From: Dimorphilus gyrociliatus
Taxonomy: Eukaryota; Annelida; Polychaeta; Dinophilidae
DNA length: 64,000 bases
Direction of reading: 5' to 3'
Assembly (NCBI GenBank): GCA_904063045.1
Contig: CAJFCJ010000005.1
Location: 1,829,167 to 1,893,166, forward strand
The notes beneath the pieces are model-generated. The model saw only the letters and a program-made list of their open reading frames with translations. It made no database searches and was not told the origin of the DNA. Of the stretch, positions 43,352 to 58,543 are shown in pieces; position 1 is the first letter of the stretch, and every line of letters begins with the position of its first letter. Made by a program: the position numbers and the translations under genes.

Positions 43352-43744
43352 ATGCCAGACCGGAAGTTACGCGCAAATTCGACTTCGTACAAAAACATTC
43401 GCAAGAAATTAAAAAACCAACACTTTTACGAAAAAATATTAATAAATAGAACCCCATCCAAGTGCTTAAAATTTTTTATACGAAGACTACCTCGGTACAA
43501 ATTTCCGCATCCGCTTTCCGAGATACGCCAACGGAACGCTAGAAAAATTCCCCCAGTTTTGATACATAAAAATGGTACGTTTTCATTCAAAATATAAATT
43601 TAGAATTGGATGTAGAATATATTCATGTCACTATTGATCAAAAAACCGATTAGCTGAATAAAGTTTTTATTAATTTCAGTCACATACTATTTTGCTCGTA
43701 CAACCTGGGAAAAAACCCGAAACACGAACATATTCGGACTATGA
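43352..43744 (+). CDS. Overlapping ORF at ERH start (95 codons after splicing)
   Basis: An ATG at 43352 opens a frame that passes through the ERH initiator region out of frame. If the ERH intron (43575-43679) is removed, it continues to a TGA at 43742-43744, giving 95 codons. The product would be very basic ([38 protein letters not shown]). I recognise no family. It may be a leader ORF that is included only if transcription starts upstream of 43352, or simply promoter DNA. It is listed because the open frame is long for AT-rich leader sequence. Confidence 0.25.
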
Positions 43745-44164
43745 ATCGGTTAACGAATGCCTCGAAGGTATACTATAGAATAATACATCTGAGCATAATT
43801 TATTATGTTATTCTTATTTAGGAGTTTGTAAAATCTATGAGGAATATCTCAAACGTCTAAATCCAGATAGCCCCTCTATCACGTATGACATAAGTCAACT
43901 ATTTCAGTTTGTTGATAATTTGGCCGACCTCAGCTGTCTAGTGTAAGCTTAGATTTCTTTTTGCAGTTATTAGGAAAACTAGCCTAATACTATCTGCACC
44001 GAGATACTGTATCATGCTCTTTAGAGAAAAAAAATAATTAAAATGTTATACTAAACAATTGCAGATATCAGAAGTCTTCATCGACTTACGTACCACACAA
44101 CAAGGATTGGATCAAGGAGAAAATTTACGTGTTATTGAGAAGACAAGCTGGAGGAAACAAGTGA
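43572..44164 (+). CDS. ERH: Enhancer of rudimentary homolog
   Basis: Small, extremely conserved nuclear protein that binds splicing and small-RNA factors as a dimer. Exons 43572-43574 (just the ATG), 43680-43767, 43822-43942 and 44065-44164 sum to 312 nt (103 aa; human 104). The sequence [59 protein letters not shown] and [17 protein letters not shown] fits throughout. The first coding exon contains only the initiator codon, with the splice donor directly after it. A poly(A) signal AATAAA lies at 44275-44280. The start is 418 bp from TRAPPC9 in head-to-head orientation. Confidence 0.97.
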
Positions 44165-44774
44165 ATGACAGTTTACTATGAACAACCAACATCTTTTGTA
44201 TTTATAGTGGACCTAAACTTGTTTGTTTGCACTGTCTATCAGTAATGGTTTTCATTTATATCTCTTGAGCAAGTAATAAAGAAATTAAATCCCAAGTAGT
44301 TTTCACATAATGGATGCTGGAATACCATTGATAAAATCGAGTGCTGATTCTGTTCAAAACACTTCCTAGCAATTTTTTTTATCTTTCGTTCTATAAATTA
44401 TATAAACTAAGTTATTCCATTTTTTTTATTTTTTCTACGGTTTTGCTTAAAAATAAAAATAAGATGGCAATCGCCTGGCTTTAAATGAACAAAAGATTAT
44501 TGATTTAGCTTTTATTTTCAAAAAGATGTGATAACCAAAAGTTAGCATATTATTTATTGAAAATATGCAATCTGACCGTATTAAACTTAAACATTTTTCA
44601 GCATGTCGAAACGTCGGCTTTTTACTAGCGTACTATGCTTACAATTTCTTTCTATTTTTAACGAAAGGTGAAGGTCGTTGTATTTTAGAGTGGCTCGAAA
44701 AATAATACTCTGTCGTGTGGAATACAATAGGGTAACGATACATGTGGATTAGGCTATTCCAGTTATAAACATCG
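44165..44774. other. Intergenic region ERH to QTRT1
   Basis: 610 bp of AT-rich DNA with the ERH poly(A) signal near its start and the QTRT1 promoter at its end. No other feature recognised. Confidence 0.6.
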
Positions 44775-46408
<1,634 letters not shown>

Positions 46409-48699
46409 ATATTGTTCCATTGTTGCATATATATATATATATATATATGTTATACAGTGCAGCCTTTCGAAGCACTGACTTAACTTAAATTTGAATAAAA
46501 ATTTTTGACATACGACTATAACGAGTGAAGAAAAACAGTATGTTACAGTAACTTAGTGATTTCTCAAAGCCTATCAAGATAAAGGGTTTGTGAGAAAAAT
46601 ATCGAGATATACATTCAAGTAAATATTCATTATTTACTCTTTCGAACTGCAAATTGATCACATAGAACAAAATACGATAACACTTTCCTGTTGTTGAGAA
46701 ATACTTTCCGATAAAATTTAATGGATAAAGCAGTTATTTCTACAAATGACTATCCAGTTAATAAATTTCTCTTAATGTCTTTACATCTCTAACAGAAGAA
46801 GGAATCTGCTATATAAAATTAATTGATATCGATTTCTTAATAACACATTAAATTGAGGCTTGAATTATTAAATAGTCGTGTGTTTTTTTCATCTTTCTTT
46901 GTCAATATAATCTTTTACTATATAAAAAAAAGTGACTATAACTTTTATACCTGGAAAAACTGCATCGGAGTTATATTTCATCTTGTAAAAATGCAAATGA
47001 TAGGTGAGTATATTTCAATCGATTCTCAAATTGATGTAATTTGAATAGGAAATTTGTATTGCATTGCTTAATATTCTATTGTGATCAAAGAAAAAACGGA
47101 CTAACGCTGAAAATGAAAAAAATGCACTCGTATGTTTTGTAAATTTTTTACTCCAATTATTATGTTTTACAAACTCCTCCCCATAATAATAGGGCAATGA
47201 GAGAGATTCTTACTTTTCTTTGTTCTTTCGTCTCCACCCTATATGTAACTTTATTTATTTATTGCATCTTTTTTATGAGAATTAGAGCAGGTTAGAAATG
47301 CATCAGAAAAAAATTAATATTATATCTTTGAGAGGCAAAGTGCTCAACAGCTTGTAATTATAAAAGGGGCGTTTGAGCATATGTTTTTTCCTTATAAAAA
47401 ATATACTTATATCTTTTTATAAAAGTGCTGCTCAGAGTGACCTTAATTTCGAACGCTGAAATTTTTATATGGTAAGAACAGACTTGTCTAGATTGAACAG
47501 GAAATAATGAATCGATTTTGACGCCGCCTAGCGGGATTTCATAGAGTTGCAGCCTTAGTCGTTCTCGATGTGCAGAGTCCTACCCATCACACGATCAAAT
47601 TTTTGTCTTGGTATTTAAGGGTAATATAAAATATTTTATAACATTTACAATTAATAAAAATCGAATGCTTTTACATATTTTAAAATTCGATTCGATTATT
47701 CGGAATCGGAGTATCGATTTTTTACCTCTACTATTTTGTATTTATATTCCGCCATTTTGTCGGGAATTTTTTCGTAGCTGCTTGAGGATCGAATCGGCCT
47801 TGGTAATTCGAATATATTTGATATTTGTAGCCTTTCATCGTGTACTAGCTTAGTTAATGATTAATTTACGATCTAGTAGGCAAAATATGGGTAACAAAAG
47901 GTAGATAATATTAATAACGCGATGCAAGTTTCCGTACCACCTGTTGGGTTTTGTTGTATTCCTCAACTACCCAGTTTAGATCTTTACAATCGCCTGATAA
48001 AAGCCTAGTGTTTTCATATTTGGTAGATATAAATTATCATTTAGATTAAACATTTTTAATAGAGGTAAAATTAAGACTAGTAATTCTTTTTTGTTTTCCA
48101 CGGAAACTATGACGATCGGTTAAGCCAATAGAGCTTATCCAGAAGAGTTTAAGATAACGCCAATAATTGCTTCGTCACGTTATAAACATTTCTTCGTGGA
48201 AATCAATTTTTCCTAATGTCAGAAATTGGATATTGTATAATTCTCTACGAACTCTTGATAAAAGAAGAGATAATGAAGTAACACGCCTATGTACCGTTGA
48301 GTACACGGTGGTGATTATATCCTTTGTTAAGACCGTCATAAGCAGCTATTTCTTAGTACTTTATATTTTGTTATATGAAACGTTTGAATACGAGGATTGA
48401 TCTTAAAAAAAAAAGTTCATTTTTCCTAACTCAGATAATATCTGGTTTTAGTTAACTCCGATGTATTTTAAAGACTTTAGTTTCATTTCTTACCTTAGCA
48501 GGAAATTAATTACATTACCTGCTTTGAAGCCCAATAACCTTGAAATCATTTTTGATGAAAGAACTGTTTCAAATTTATTCTATAAGACATCAAGTTTCCA
48601 ATTGTGACAAATTGCATGCCTCCTTTAATATATATATGATTAGTTTCAAAGTTACAACATAATTTTAGTATTATTGTTTTTTTTTCAGGTAAAAAAATC
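46409..48699. other. Intergenic region and HNRNPK 5' leader
   Basis: About 2.3 kb without a protein-coding gene that I can support. A (TA)n run sits at 46426-46449. The stretch 47510-47620 is less AT-rich (gacgccgcctagcggg) and could be the HNRNPK promoter and 5' exon; a possible donor is GTAATA at 47621. A clear acceptor (T-rich tract then CAG) at 48688 sits 11 bases before the HNRNPK ATG. That acceptor marks either a 5' UTR intron or a trans-splice site. Confidence 0.5.
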
Positions 48700-49382
48700 A
48701 TGAGCGACAGTGAAGGAGAAAAAAACAAAGGTACTGATTATATTTCACTTAACATATGCAAATTTACAGTCATAAAATTACAGGAGTGAAGCGTGAACAT
48801 GATGAGAGTGATAAACACGAAGATCGTGAGCAACCACAAAAGAAAATGCGGATAGGAGAAGGTTCCCAGATTGAATGTAGAATTTTACTTCCAAGCAAGG
48901 TAATTCAATGATATGATTTACAAATGGTTATTATATACTCTCTTACAATTAAAGGTTGCCGGCGCTATAATCGGAAAAGGCGGATCGGTTATCAAAGGGT
49001 TGAGAGAAGAGGTAAGATTGTATTTTTTTCAAACATTTTCCTTCATAGATCAATATACAGAATGAAATTGACATCACCCGTATTTGCATATATAAAAATA
49101 TATAATAAGTTCCATTAGCTAGATTCAAGATAGCTCAACAAGATCCTGTGATATATCTCCATTCAGCCTGCGAAAATTCTCTTTAAACACCTTTTACTTT
49201 TACGATATTAAAATTATTACGAAGAACTCCATTATAAACTCACGATGCCACAGCCTTACCAGCAGTGTTCTGTTCTAATCGGCGGTGATGAACATGTCTA
49301 CATGCAACCTATTAAGCATGTTTCGTGTTCATCTTTACCAATATATATATCTACATTTATATATAAATATATATGAACACAA

Positions 49383-49413
<31 letters not shown>

Positions 49414-52118
49414 CAATTCTTATATTTATATACCTATACACATATAAGTTCTTATATTTATTTCATATCCAATCGTCCATTTTTATATGATGTCACTAAT
49501 GCGAAGATTTTTTTCCCGTTCCTGCTTCATCGTCCGTTTGGCGAACTTGGAATAAACTATCCACCCTTAACAGTACAATGCCCATATCACTCTACCAGAC
49601 TCAAGATCCCCAGAACGGTGAGATTTTCCCCTACATTTACAGCTTCCGTACAGCCTCTTAAATCTGACAATACCACTTACAAAGATTATTATTTTGTCTA
49701 AATAAGCCATGCTAACTGGTCCCAAATCACATTTTGCCTCCAGTGGTATTGTTTCAATTGGACCAAAGTGTCTCGTTCCAGTAGCTAAATCCTTTATCAG
49801 GACTGTTGAACGTGGCATTCCTACAACTTTTTTTAGCCATTTTTACCCCTAGACCACACGTCATTAAGTCACAAATGCGATTTAAAATTTTTTGGGTGGA
49901 TTCCTAAAACGAACCCGTCTTTAAAACAATACCATTCTTGACTTTGACGAAGAATAAACTCACTCTTCTTCACTGTTGCTTTACCCAATATAGGGAAATT
50001 ATTGGTTATAAATTTTTACCCAGTTTAATAAGTATAACCTTTGTGAAACAGTGTGGTTTAACTAGGTTCTTTAAAAATATTTCGAATGTATTTTTTATCA
50101 CATACTCTCGTTTATAGGATACTCGTAATAAGTGCCACTACGGGCTCTGTTTGTGAGTTAATGTTGAAAATCGTGCCAATCATCGAAGAAAACGTTAGTG
50201 TTATTTAATTCCTTATTAATCTCATGAATAACACATTTTCTCGACAAAGGATGAAAGAGAGATACGCTTACTTGTGCACCAGTCACAAGCTGGTTGCATT
50301 ATTGGAAAAGCTGGAGCAAAAATCAAGGAATTGCGTGAGGTAATAAAAAAGATAATCAAATTTCTAAATGTTAAGTATAAAATGACGACATTTTATAGCA
50401 AACTGGGGCTAATATCAAAGTGTTTGGTAAATGTTGCCCGGATTCCACTGAAAGGGTGTGTGCTATTGGTGGCTCTTCAGCAACTACTATAGCTGATGCT
50501 CTTGGTGTGATCTTTGGGTTACTGCAATCATGCCCACCTAAAGGTTATAGCAATTTGTACGAACCAAATAATTGCGATGAATATATGATACAAGAGTATG
50601 GAGGCTTCTCATCAATGCAAGATAGAGGAGGTCGAGGCGGTCGAGGTGGTAAAAACGATAGACGAGGAGGTGGCAGAGACGGAGGTAGAAGAGGTGGGGG
50701 TTCAGCTCCTAACTCATCTGGAGGTAGACGAGATCGCATGTCAGATCGTGGAGGAAGACGAGATACAGGGAGAAGAGGAATGGCTCCAAGGGGGGGATTT
50801 CGTGAAAACTTCCCGCCCGAGGGCATGAGAGATAACAGAAATAATAGGTACCCTGAGGGAGGACCTGGCTTTGGAGTTAGAGGTGGCGGAATGTCAGATA
50901 CAAGAGAGTATAGTGGAATGGGCGGAAGGATGGATATGAACAGAGGGGGATATGGAGGACGAGATAATGCTTTTGCTGCTGGCGGTGGCGGCGGAGGGGT
51001 TGGGAGTGGTGGAAACGGTGGTATGACTGGAGGAGCTAGAGGAAGTTCCAATTATGGCGGAAGGGATGATGGGTAACCTTTTGATTTACTCTTAGTATAA
51101 AGGTTAAATAAATTTTTTTTAGCTTTGACAGCGGTATAATAGACCGAGGAAACTTTGGCGGCGAATACGGCAGTATGGGAGGTAGAGGAGATTTTAGTGC
51201 ATCTAGAGATACATATGACGACGACCAAAGAGGATTTGGTGGAAGCAGCACCACTGGCACTGGAACAGGAGGAGGAATGCGCAGCCAGATGGGAAACAGA
51301 ATGGGTAGTAATTCTGGAGCTTACAACAAAACTTTTGCTTCTGATTCAATGGTATGTGTACTTTAACAATTATTATCTATCAAGCCAGTTGAAATTAATT
51401 TTTATAGGGAGGAATGGGCAATCAAGGAGTGATGTTTGGTGGAGGAACGAGTCACGTGCCTTCTTCAACTCAAGTTAGCATTCCGAGAGATGTAAGTACT
51501 TTATTGTATTGTTTATGTCTTTTATTACTCTTTTGCTGAAAAACAGTTGGCTGGAGCTGTAATCGGAAAAGGTGGATCTCGCATTCGTCAAATAAGAGAA
51601 GAATCCGGTGCTTCAATTATTATGAGTGAAGGACAAGGAAACGAAGACCGTATTATAACAATTAACGGTTCACCAGAACAGATACAAAATGCCCAGTATT
51701 TGCTCCAAATGAGGTAAGCATCTATCATACATTAGTAGCATGTTTTAAATTTAACGCTAAAATATATTTGTTGATAACACAAACTGATAATTTAGAAATG
51801 CTATTTCCGAAAGCTTCATAAATATTTTATTAACAAACTCATTTGTATTAATAATATTAATGTTAGAGCTTCTGTGAAGCATGGGTTTTGGTGGTGGTTT
51901 AAACCTGGTAGAGCGGGTGTGGAAGACTAGTGATTTTGTGTTGATTTGATGACAAAAAATCACTATCTTCCCGCACATGTTCTACTACTTGCTGCTTTTT
52001 AACCCCCGTATCTTGTAGAGCGGGCACTAACTTTTCCTTTGTTTTATATTAACAATTCGAAACAAAATACTGATTTGACTACTTTTTCAGCGTGAAGCAA
52101 TACACGGGACGCTTCTAA
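48700..52118 (+). CDS. HNRNPK: Heterogeneous nuclear ribonucleoprotein K
   Basis: Poly(C)-binding RNA/DNA-binding protein with three KH domains. Exons: 48700-48730, 48784-48899, 48955-49011, 49574-49617, 50118-50193, 50250-50339, 50399-51072, 51123-51351, 51408-51491, 51547-51713 and 52091-52118 (1596 nt, 531 aa), all in phase. KH1 (about residues 35-105) has [19 protein letters not shown]2 (about 110-185) has [18 protein letters not shown]3 (about 468-525) has [21 protein letters not shown] Gly/Arg-rich region with many RGG repeats (about 215-430) is longer than in the human protein. The end [10 protein letters not shown] matches the family's SVKQYSGKFF. Introns 3 and 4 (about 560 and 500 nt) are long for this genome. 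A poly(A) signal AATAAA lies at 52202-52207. Confidence 0.97.
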
Positions 52119-52389
52119 GGAACTTGTAGGATTCTATTTGCTGTTTGGTTAATGAGTATTGGGCAAAAACAATATTGTTGTAATTGTATATTTTTATACT
52201 TAATAAATGCTTGAGTAGAACAAAAAATAAAATTCATTTCGAAGTAATCGAAGGCATGTAATAGCAAACGAAAGTGTATTTTTTTTAAAACGATACAAGT
52301 TTTATTTAGTGCTTCTTCATTATATATAACATAGACCAGAGTTTTTTTGAAAATCGAAAATTCAACTTAAAAACTCTTCCAGAGTGGTA

Positions 52390-54128
<1,739 letters not shown>

Positions 54129-55012
54129 TTCGAAAATTTATGCGGGGCTGCTGTTCCCTTATATCAATAAACACTGAGCTTGAACAAAAGCTATAATTAT
54201 TTGTTTTTATTTTTTTTATTATCTAATCAAAGAAATATTTTTGATCAATTTAATTCTCCTGTATTTAATTTTTTTGTTTAGAACAGTAATTAACTTTTGT
54301 CTAGTTTCTTTACCAAAATTGGTGCATTTCCAAAAATACTGACTTAGAAGTGTTATATTGTCAATCTCTAATGTATTTTAAGTAAGGATAAACTATGCTC
54401 TACTTTTATAATACTGTTTATTTTGATATTATAGTTTTGCACTTCGAACAATATAAGTTTTAGATCTACTGCTTTAATTAATACGTGATTTATTTGGCTG
54501 TAAAAAACATTTGAAAAATTAAAAGCATAATAAGATTAACAAGCAGTTTAATTTTAAAGCTTATGTTGAATTTCTTTTACAGATGTTTAACAAAAATTTT
54601 AAAAATATTTTTAAATTGTAAAATGGTTATTTAAAAAAGAAAATTTTAGTATCGTTCCGCTTTTTCACATAATAGTTAATTTAGTATGGTATAGTATTCA
54701 CTATCAATAAATGCAGAATTAATCAATAGAAATTATATCCGTACCAAACTATTTTATTGTGGTCATGTGACTTGATTGTCCAATCAAAATGTGAATGTGC
54801 CGAAAATTAAGGAAAATCAAATTTTTGAGACATTCCCACAACAAAGGAATTAGAATTAATTATACTTCAAATTGATATTATTGTTATGAAATTAAAGATA
54901 AGAATAACACGTTACAATATTATATAAGAAAAATTTTCTATGGCGTTGCTAGCTTGAGATACCCTTTCGCGATAGATATTCAATTGGATATCTCTTGTAA
55001 CAAAGGGCGATA
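54129..55012. other. Divergent intergenic region METAP2/MPND
   Basis: About 880 bp, strongly AT-rich. It presumably contains both promoters. No ORF, repeat array or RNA gene was recognised. Confidence 0.6.
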
Positions 55013-56422
55013 ATGGAGGGGGTGGAAGCGGACGATTTATCTCAGATTGAAGAAGTTGAGAAAACTCAAGAAACACCTGAAAAGTCAATTTCCCCCGAGG
55101 AGCATGATGATGAAGTAGAAAAAGATTGTCATGATGTTGTCACCGATGAAGGATTAGGGGGTAATCCTCCGAAGGAATTAAAACAAGTAACTGGAAGAGG
55201 CGTCACTTTAGCACTTTTGCTCAGGGATAAACTAATCGAACCTGGTGAAGAGGTTCTTTCAATTGAGTATCTAGGTAAAAAATTTGTGGCCGATTTGCTA
55301 CCGGACGGTAAATTAAAGAGTCAGGAAAATGTATTTAACTCTCCTAGTGCATGGGCAATTCATTGCAAGAAAGTTGTCAATCCAGACAAGAAGTCAGGCT
55401 GTGGATGGGGTTCAGTAAGATATAAAGGAAAAAAACTCGACACTTATAAAACCCTCTGGTTAAAAAATAAGGGTTTGGTTGTTCCTACTGGAAATTACAA
55501 GTGTCCTGTTGAAGATTTTACTTTCAATGTTTATAATCCAAAAAACATAAAAGCTCCAACTTCAGATGACACTGGAGAACCTATTGACCATTCAGCTTTG
55601 CCAATTCGTACCATTCCTTCAAACTGCTACACTCTTGTTCAGTGTTCAACAGTGTCTAGTCAACCTTTCTCAGTTTCAATGAATATAAGTAGTTTAGTGA
55701 CGATGGATTTACACTCTCATGCCTCCTCTTCTCAAGTTATGGGTTATCTTGGAGGATCTTGGGATGCATCGGAACAAGAACTATCTATTATCGCAGCTTT
55801 TCCTCTGTTTTGTTGCTTAGAAGACACAGAAAATTCTGCTAAAAGTGAGCAATACGTAAGGTATTTTATGGAAAAACGAAATCTCATATTAGTAGGATGG
55901 TACCATTCTCACCCAAGAGTATCTCCGTGTCCAACAATCTTTGATATTGATTGTCACATGGAATATACTTATAGAGTTAGAGGTGCAACATATCAGCCAT
56001 GTATAGCAGCCATATTTTCTCCTTTTAGAGGCACTGGTACAGAAGGCCGGTCCGAATTTAATTTATTCTGGGTTGCAGCACCTTCGGAAAATCGAACATT
56101 AGAATACGCTAAACCTATTAAAGTAGAATATTCTGTCAAAAATGACAGCTTAAACGATGCAAACGTTCTTCTACAAATAAAACTGATAAGCGCTTTCTAC
56201 AAGGAAATGAAAAATGGAATCAGATGGTTAAAAATCTGGAATGATAATAAAAACTATTGGGATAAATTAAAGGTTAAATAGAGTTTAAAATATATTTTAA
56301 TATATTAAACTTTTTTTATGTCACGACAGATGTCCTTAACAGAAACTTTTCAAGAATTTGATTACAAAGAACCAACTGAAGACTTTTTCGATACAGTTCA
56401 CCAATTTCTAGAACTCTCTTGA
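55013..56422 (+). CDS. MPND: MPN domain-containing protein (MPND)
   Basis: Chromatin-linked JAMM/MPN-domain protein with an N-terminal RAMA domain. Exons 55013-56272 and 56330-56422 sum to 1353 nt (450 aa). After an acidic N-terminus, the RAMA domain (about residues 60-150) reads VTLALLLRDKLIEPG, VLSIEYLGKKFVADLLPDGK and NSPSAWAIHCKKVVNP. The MPN domain (about 200-390) has MDLHSHASSSQVMGYLGGSW and VGWYHSHPRVSPCP followed by FDID, so the JAMM His-x-His and Asp are present. The JAMM glutamate that precedes the VxGYLGG strand in relatives reads Gln here. The protein family has been described as binding N6-methyladenine DNA through the RAMA domain. The last exon adds 30 residues after a 57-nt intron. 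Confidence 0.93.
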
Positions 56423-56740
56423 TATTATCATTTTTTAAATATGTATCTAGTTATTTGATATTATTTGTTTTTTTTTATTCTGAGAAAAATACTTTTAGAT
56501 GTCCCCTAAATATGTCTGACTAGTTTCCTTATCTATACAACGAATGTCTTTTTCTCTTTGTCATCTCAGCCAGTATAAATACAATCTATTGTTAACATAA
56601 AGGCATTACTTATTAAATAATAGCATTCTTTTTCTTTTAAGATTTATGAAAATTGTTTTAAACCTATTTATGAGAGATAGCAGTTGGATAAACAGTTGTA
56701 TTAAAAGCAAAACTATTTGGCCTTCTCTCTTCAATTAGTA

Positions 56741-58298
56741 ATGAATTTTATAGTATTACTTTCAACTTTCCTCCTACCTTTGGTAGTGGATTCGCGTTCT
56801 TGCAAGTGAGAATTTTCTTATCGAATGATATGTGATAATTTTATAAACACATCTCTGTTTTTATCGTTTTAAGCGAAACTTGTTATAATAAAGTTGGATG
56901 TTTTGATAATTGTCCTCCGTTTGAAGCGTTTCCATTACCAAATAGTCCCGAAGATATAGAGCCTGAATTTGAGCTCTTTACTAGAAACAATCGAGATCAA
57001 CCGGAGATTATAAGTGACGAGTTCCTTGGGTAAATATCCAAATGATTTAAGATCAAAGCGAACATACATTTCAAATCTGTTTTGTCTCTTAAGAGAAAAT
57101 TTTGATGGGAAGAGAGAAAAGACTTTTTTTGTTTTACATGGTTTTGCTGGAAGTGGACAGGATGATTGGGTTATCGAAATGAAAAACAGCCTTTTAGATC
57201 AAGTTCTTGTTTTTTAACTATAAATTTGTTTATTCATATATAATTTTAACAATTGTTTTCCAGTACGACTGCAATTTCATCTCAGTAGATTGGAGTTGGG
57301 GAGCTCTCCCAGACATTAATCGACCCATTGATCCAGGTTTTTAGATGTAAAACATATTTCTTTAGCTTTAATAAAACTCACTTTATCTCCAATCAGTTCC
57401 ATCTTCGAATGCTAGAGTCGTTGGCCGCATGATTGGCAATATCATAAAATTTGCGGGTCAACAAACTGAGTTGGATTTTGATTCAGTTCATTGTATAGGG
57501 TATTCACTTGGTGGACAAGGTTGTGGTTTCTTTGGAAAGTGGATGGATACTAAAATTGGACGAATTACTGGTATTATAATATGATAATGAAAGAAAATGA
57601 TCTTGAACTATCTTTATTGAATAGGTTTAGATCCTGCTGGACAAATTTTCGAAATGGATGATATAAGGGGTCGATTGGATAAAACTGATGCTAACTTTGT
57701 CGATGTAATTCATACAAACACTTTCGGATCATTAATATCTTCTGGAACAAAAGTTATCTCAGGCCATGTTGATTTTATCGCTAACAAAGTAAGCATTGCA
57801 TAGCATACAATTGCAGCTAATAATTGATAAGCTACTATTAATGATATCTTTAACAAATAGGGTGAAGATCAACCAGGCTGTGATGGATTACTTGTGGATG
57901 TTTGTAGTCATGAAAGATCTCACGAATTATGGAATGATAGCTTAAAAGTATATTTAAATGCCTTAAATTACTTATTTTTTATTATTTAATCAATGGTGAT
58001 TACGTTCACTTTAAAGATCAAGAATTGCACCTATACTGCTCAACCTTGTTCTTCGATAGAAGACATAGATGTATGGGAGTTTCGTCTTCTTTTCTAAGAA
58101 GTAAATTGTTTTGACTAATTCCTTTTATTATTATTTGATTAGAATGGATGTTCTCCATGCAGCGGCGATGAATGCCAAGAATTTGGTATGAATTCTATCG
58201 ATTTCCCTGGAAGAGGGGTTTTCAGTTTGATAACCAATGATGGAGCATCTGGATCTTTCTGCATTCCAAACTTACGAAGAACGTTGAAGATATATTAA
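56741..58298 (+). CDS. Secreted pancreatic-lipase family enzyme, PLA1-like
   Basis: Alpha/beta-hydrolase of the lipase gene family. It starts at 56741 with a signal peptide (MNFIVLLSTFLLPLVVDS). Exons include 56741-56805, 56874-57029 and one beginning at 57094, then several down to the stop at 58298. The N-terminal disulphide region is CYNKVGCFDNCPPF. Catalytic elements are HGFAGSGQDDW (oxyanion region), GYSLGGQG (nucleophile Ser), ITGLDPAG (Asp) and VCSHERSHELW (His). The cysteines that bracket the lid are only seven residues apart, and no C-terminal PLAT domain follows the catalytic domain. Both traits are seen in phospholipase A1-type members rather than classical pancreatic lipases. Two introns end in AAG. 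Confidence 0.88.
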
Positions 58299-58543
58299 GA
58301 GAATTCTTAAGAATTGATAATTAAATTCTTTTGTAATAAAAAAGATAAAGCATGTAGCATTACAGACGTTTCTAACGATAAAATATTTGTTATTTATACA
58401 AACTAGATGGAGCTTTTAAAAAAACGGGAAAATAGTCGAGTCACTATAGATCTTCCAGCTGTATATATTCTTATTTATCGCTCATTACTGGCACTTTTTG
58501 AATTTTGTCCTCAAAAACTGATATTTCCATACTATTAAACACA

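Noticed and set aside
50545..51051. 168-codon Pro-rich minus-strand ORF
   Set aside because: Antisense shadow of the Gly-rich RGG region of HNRNPK.
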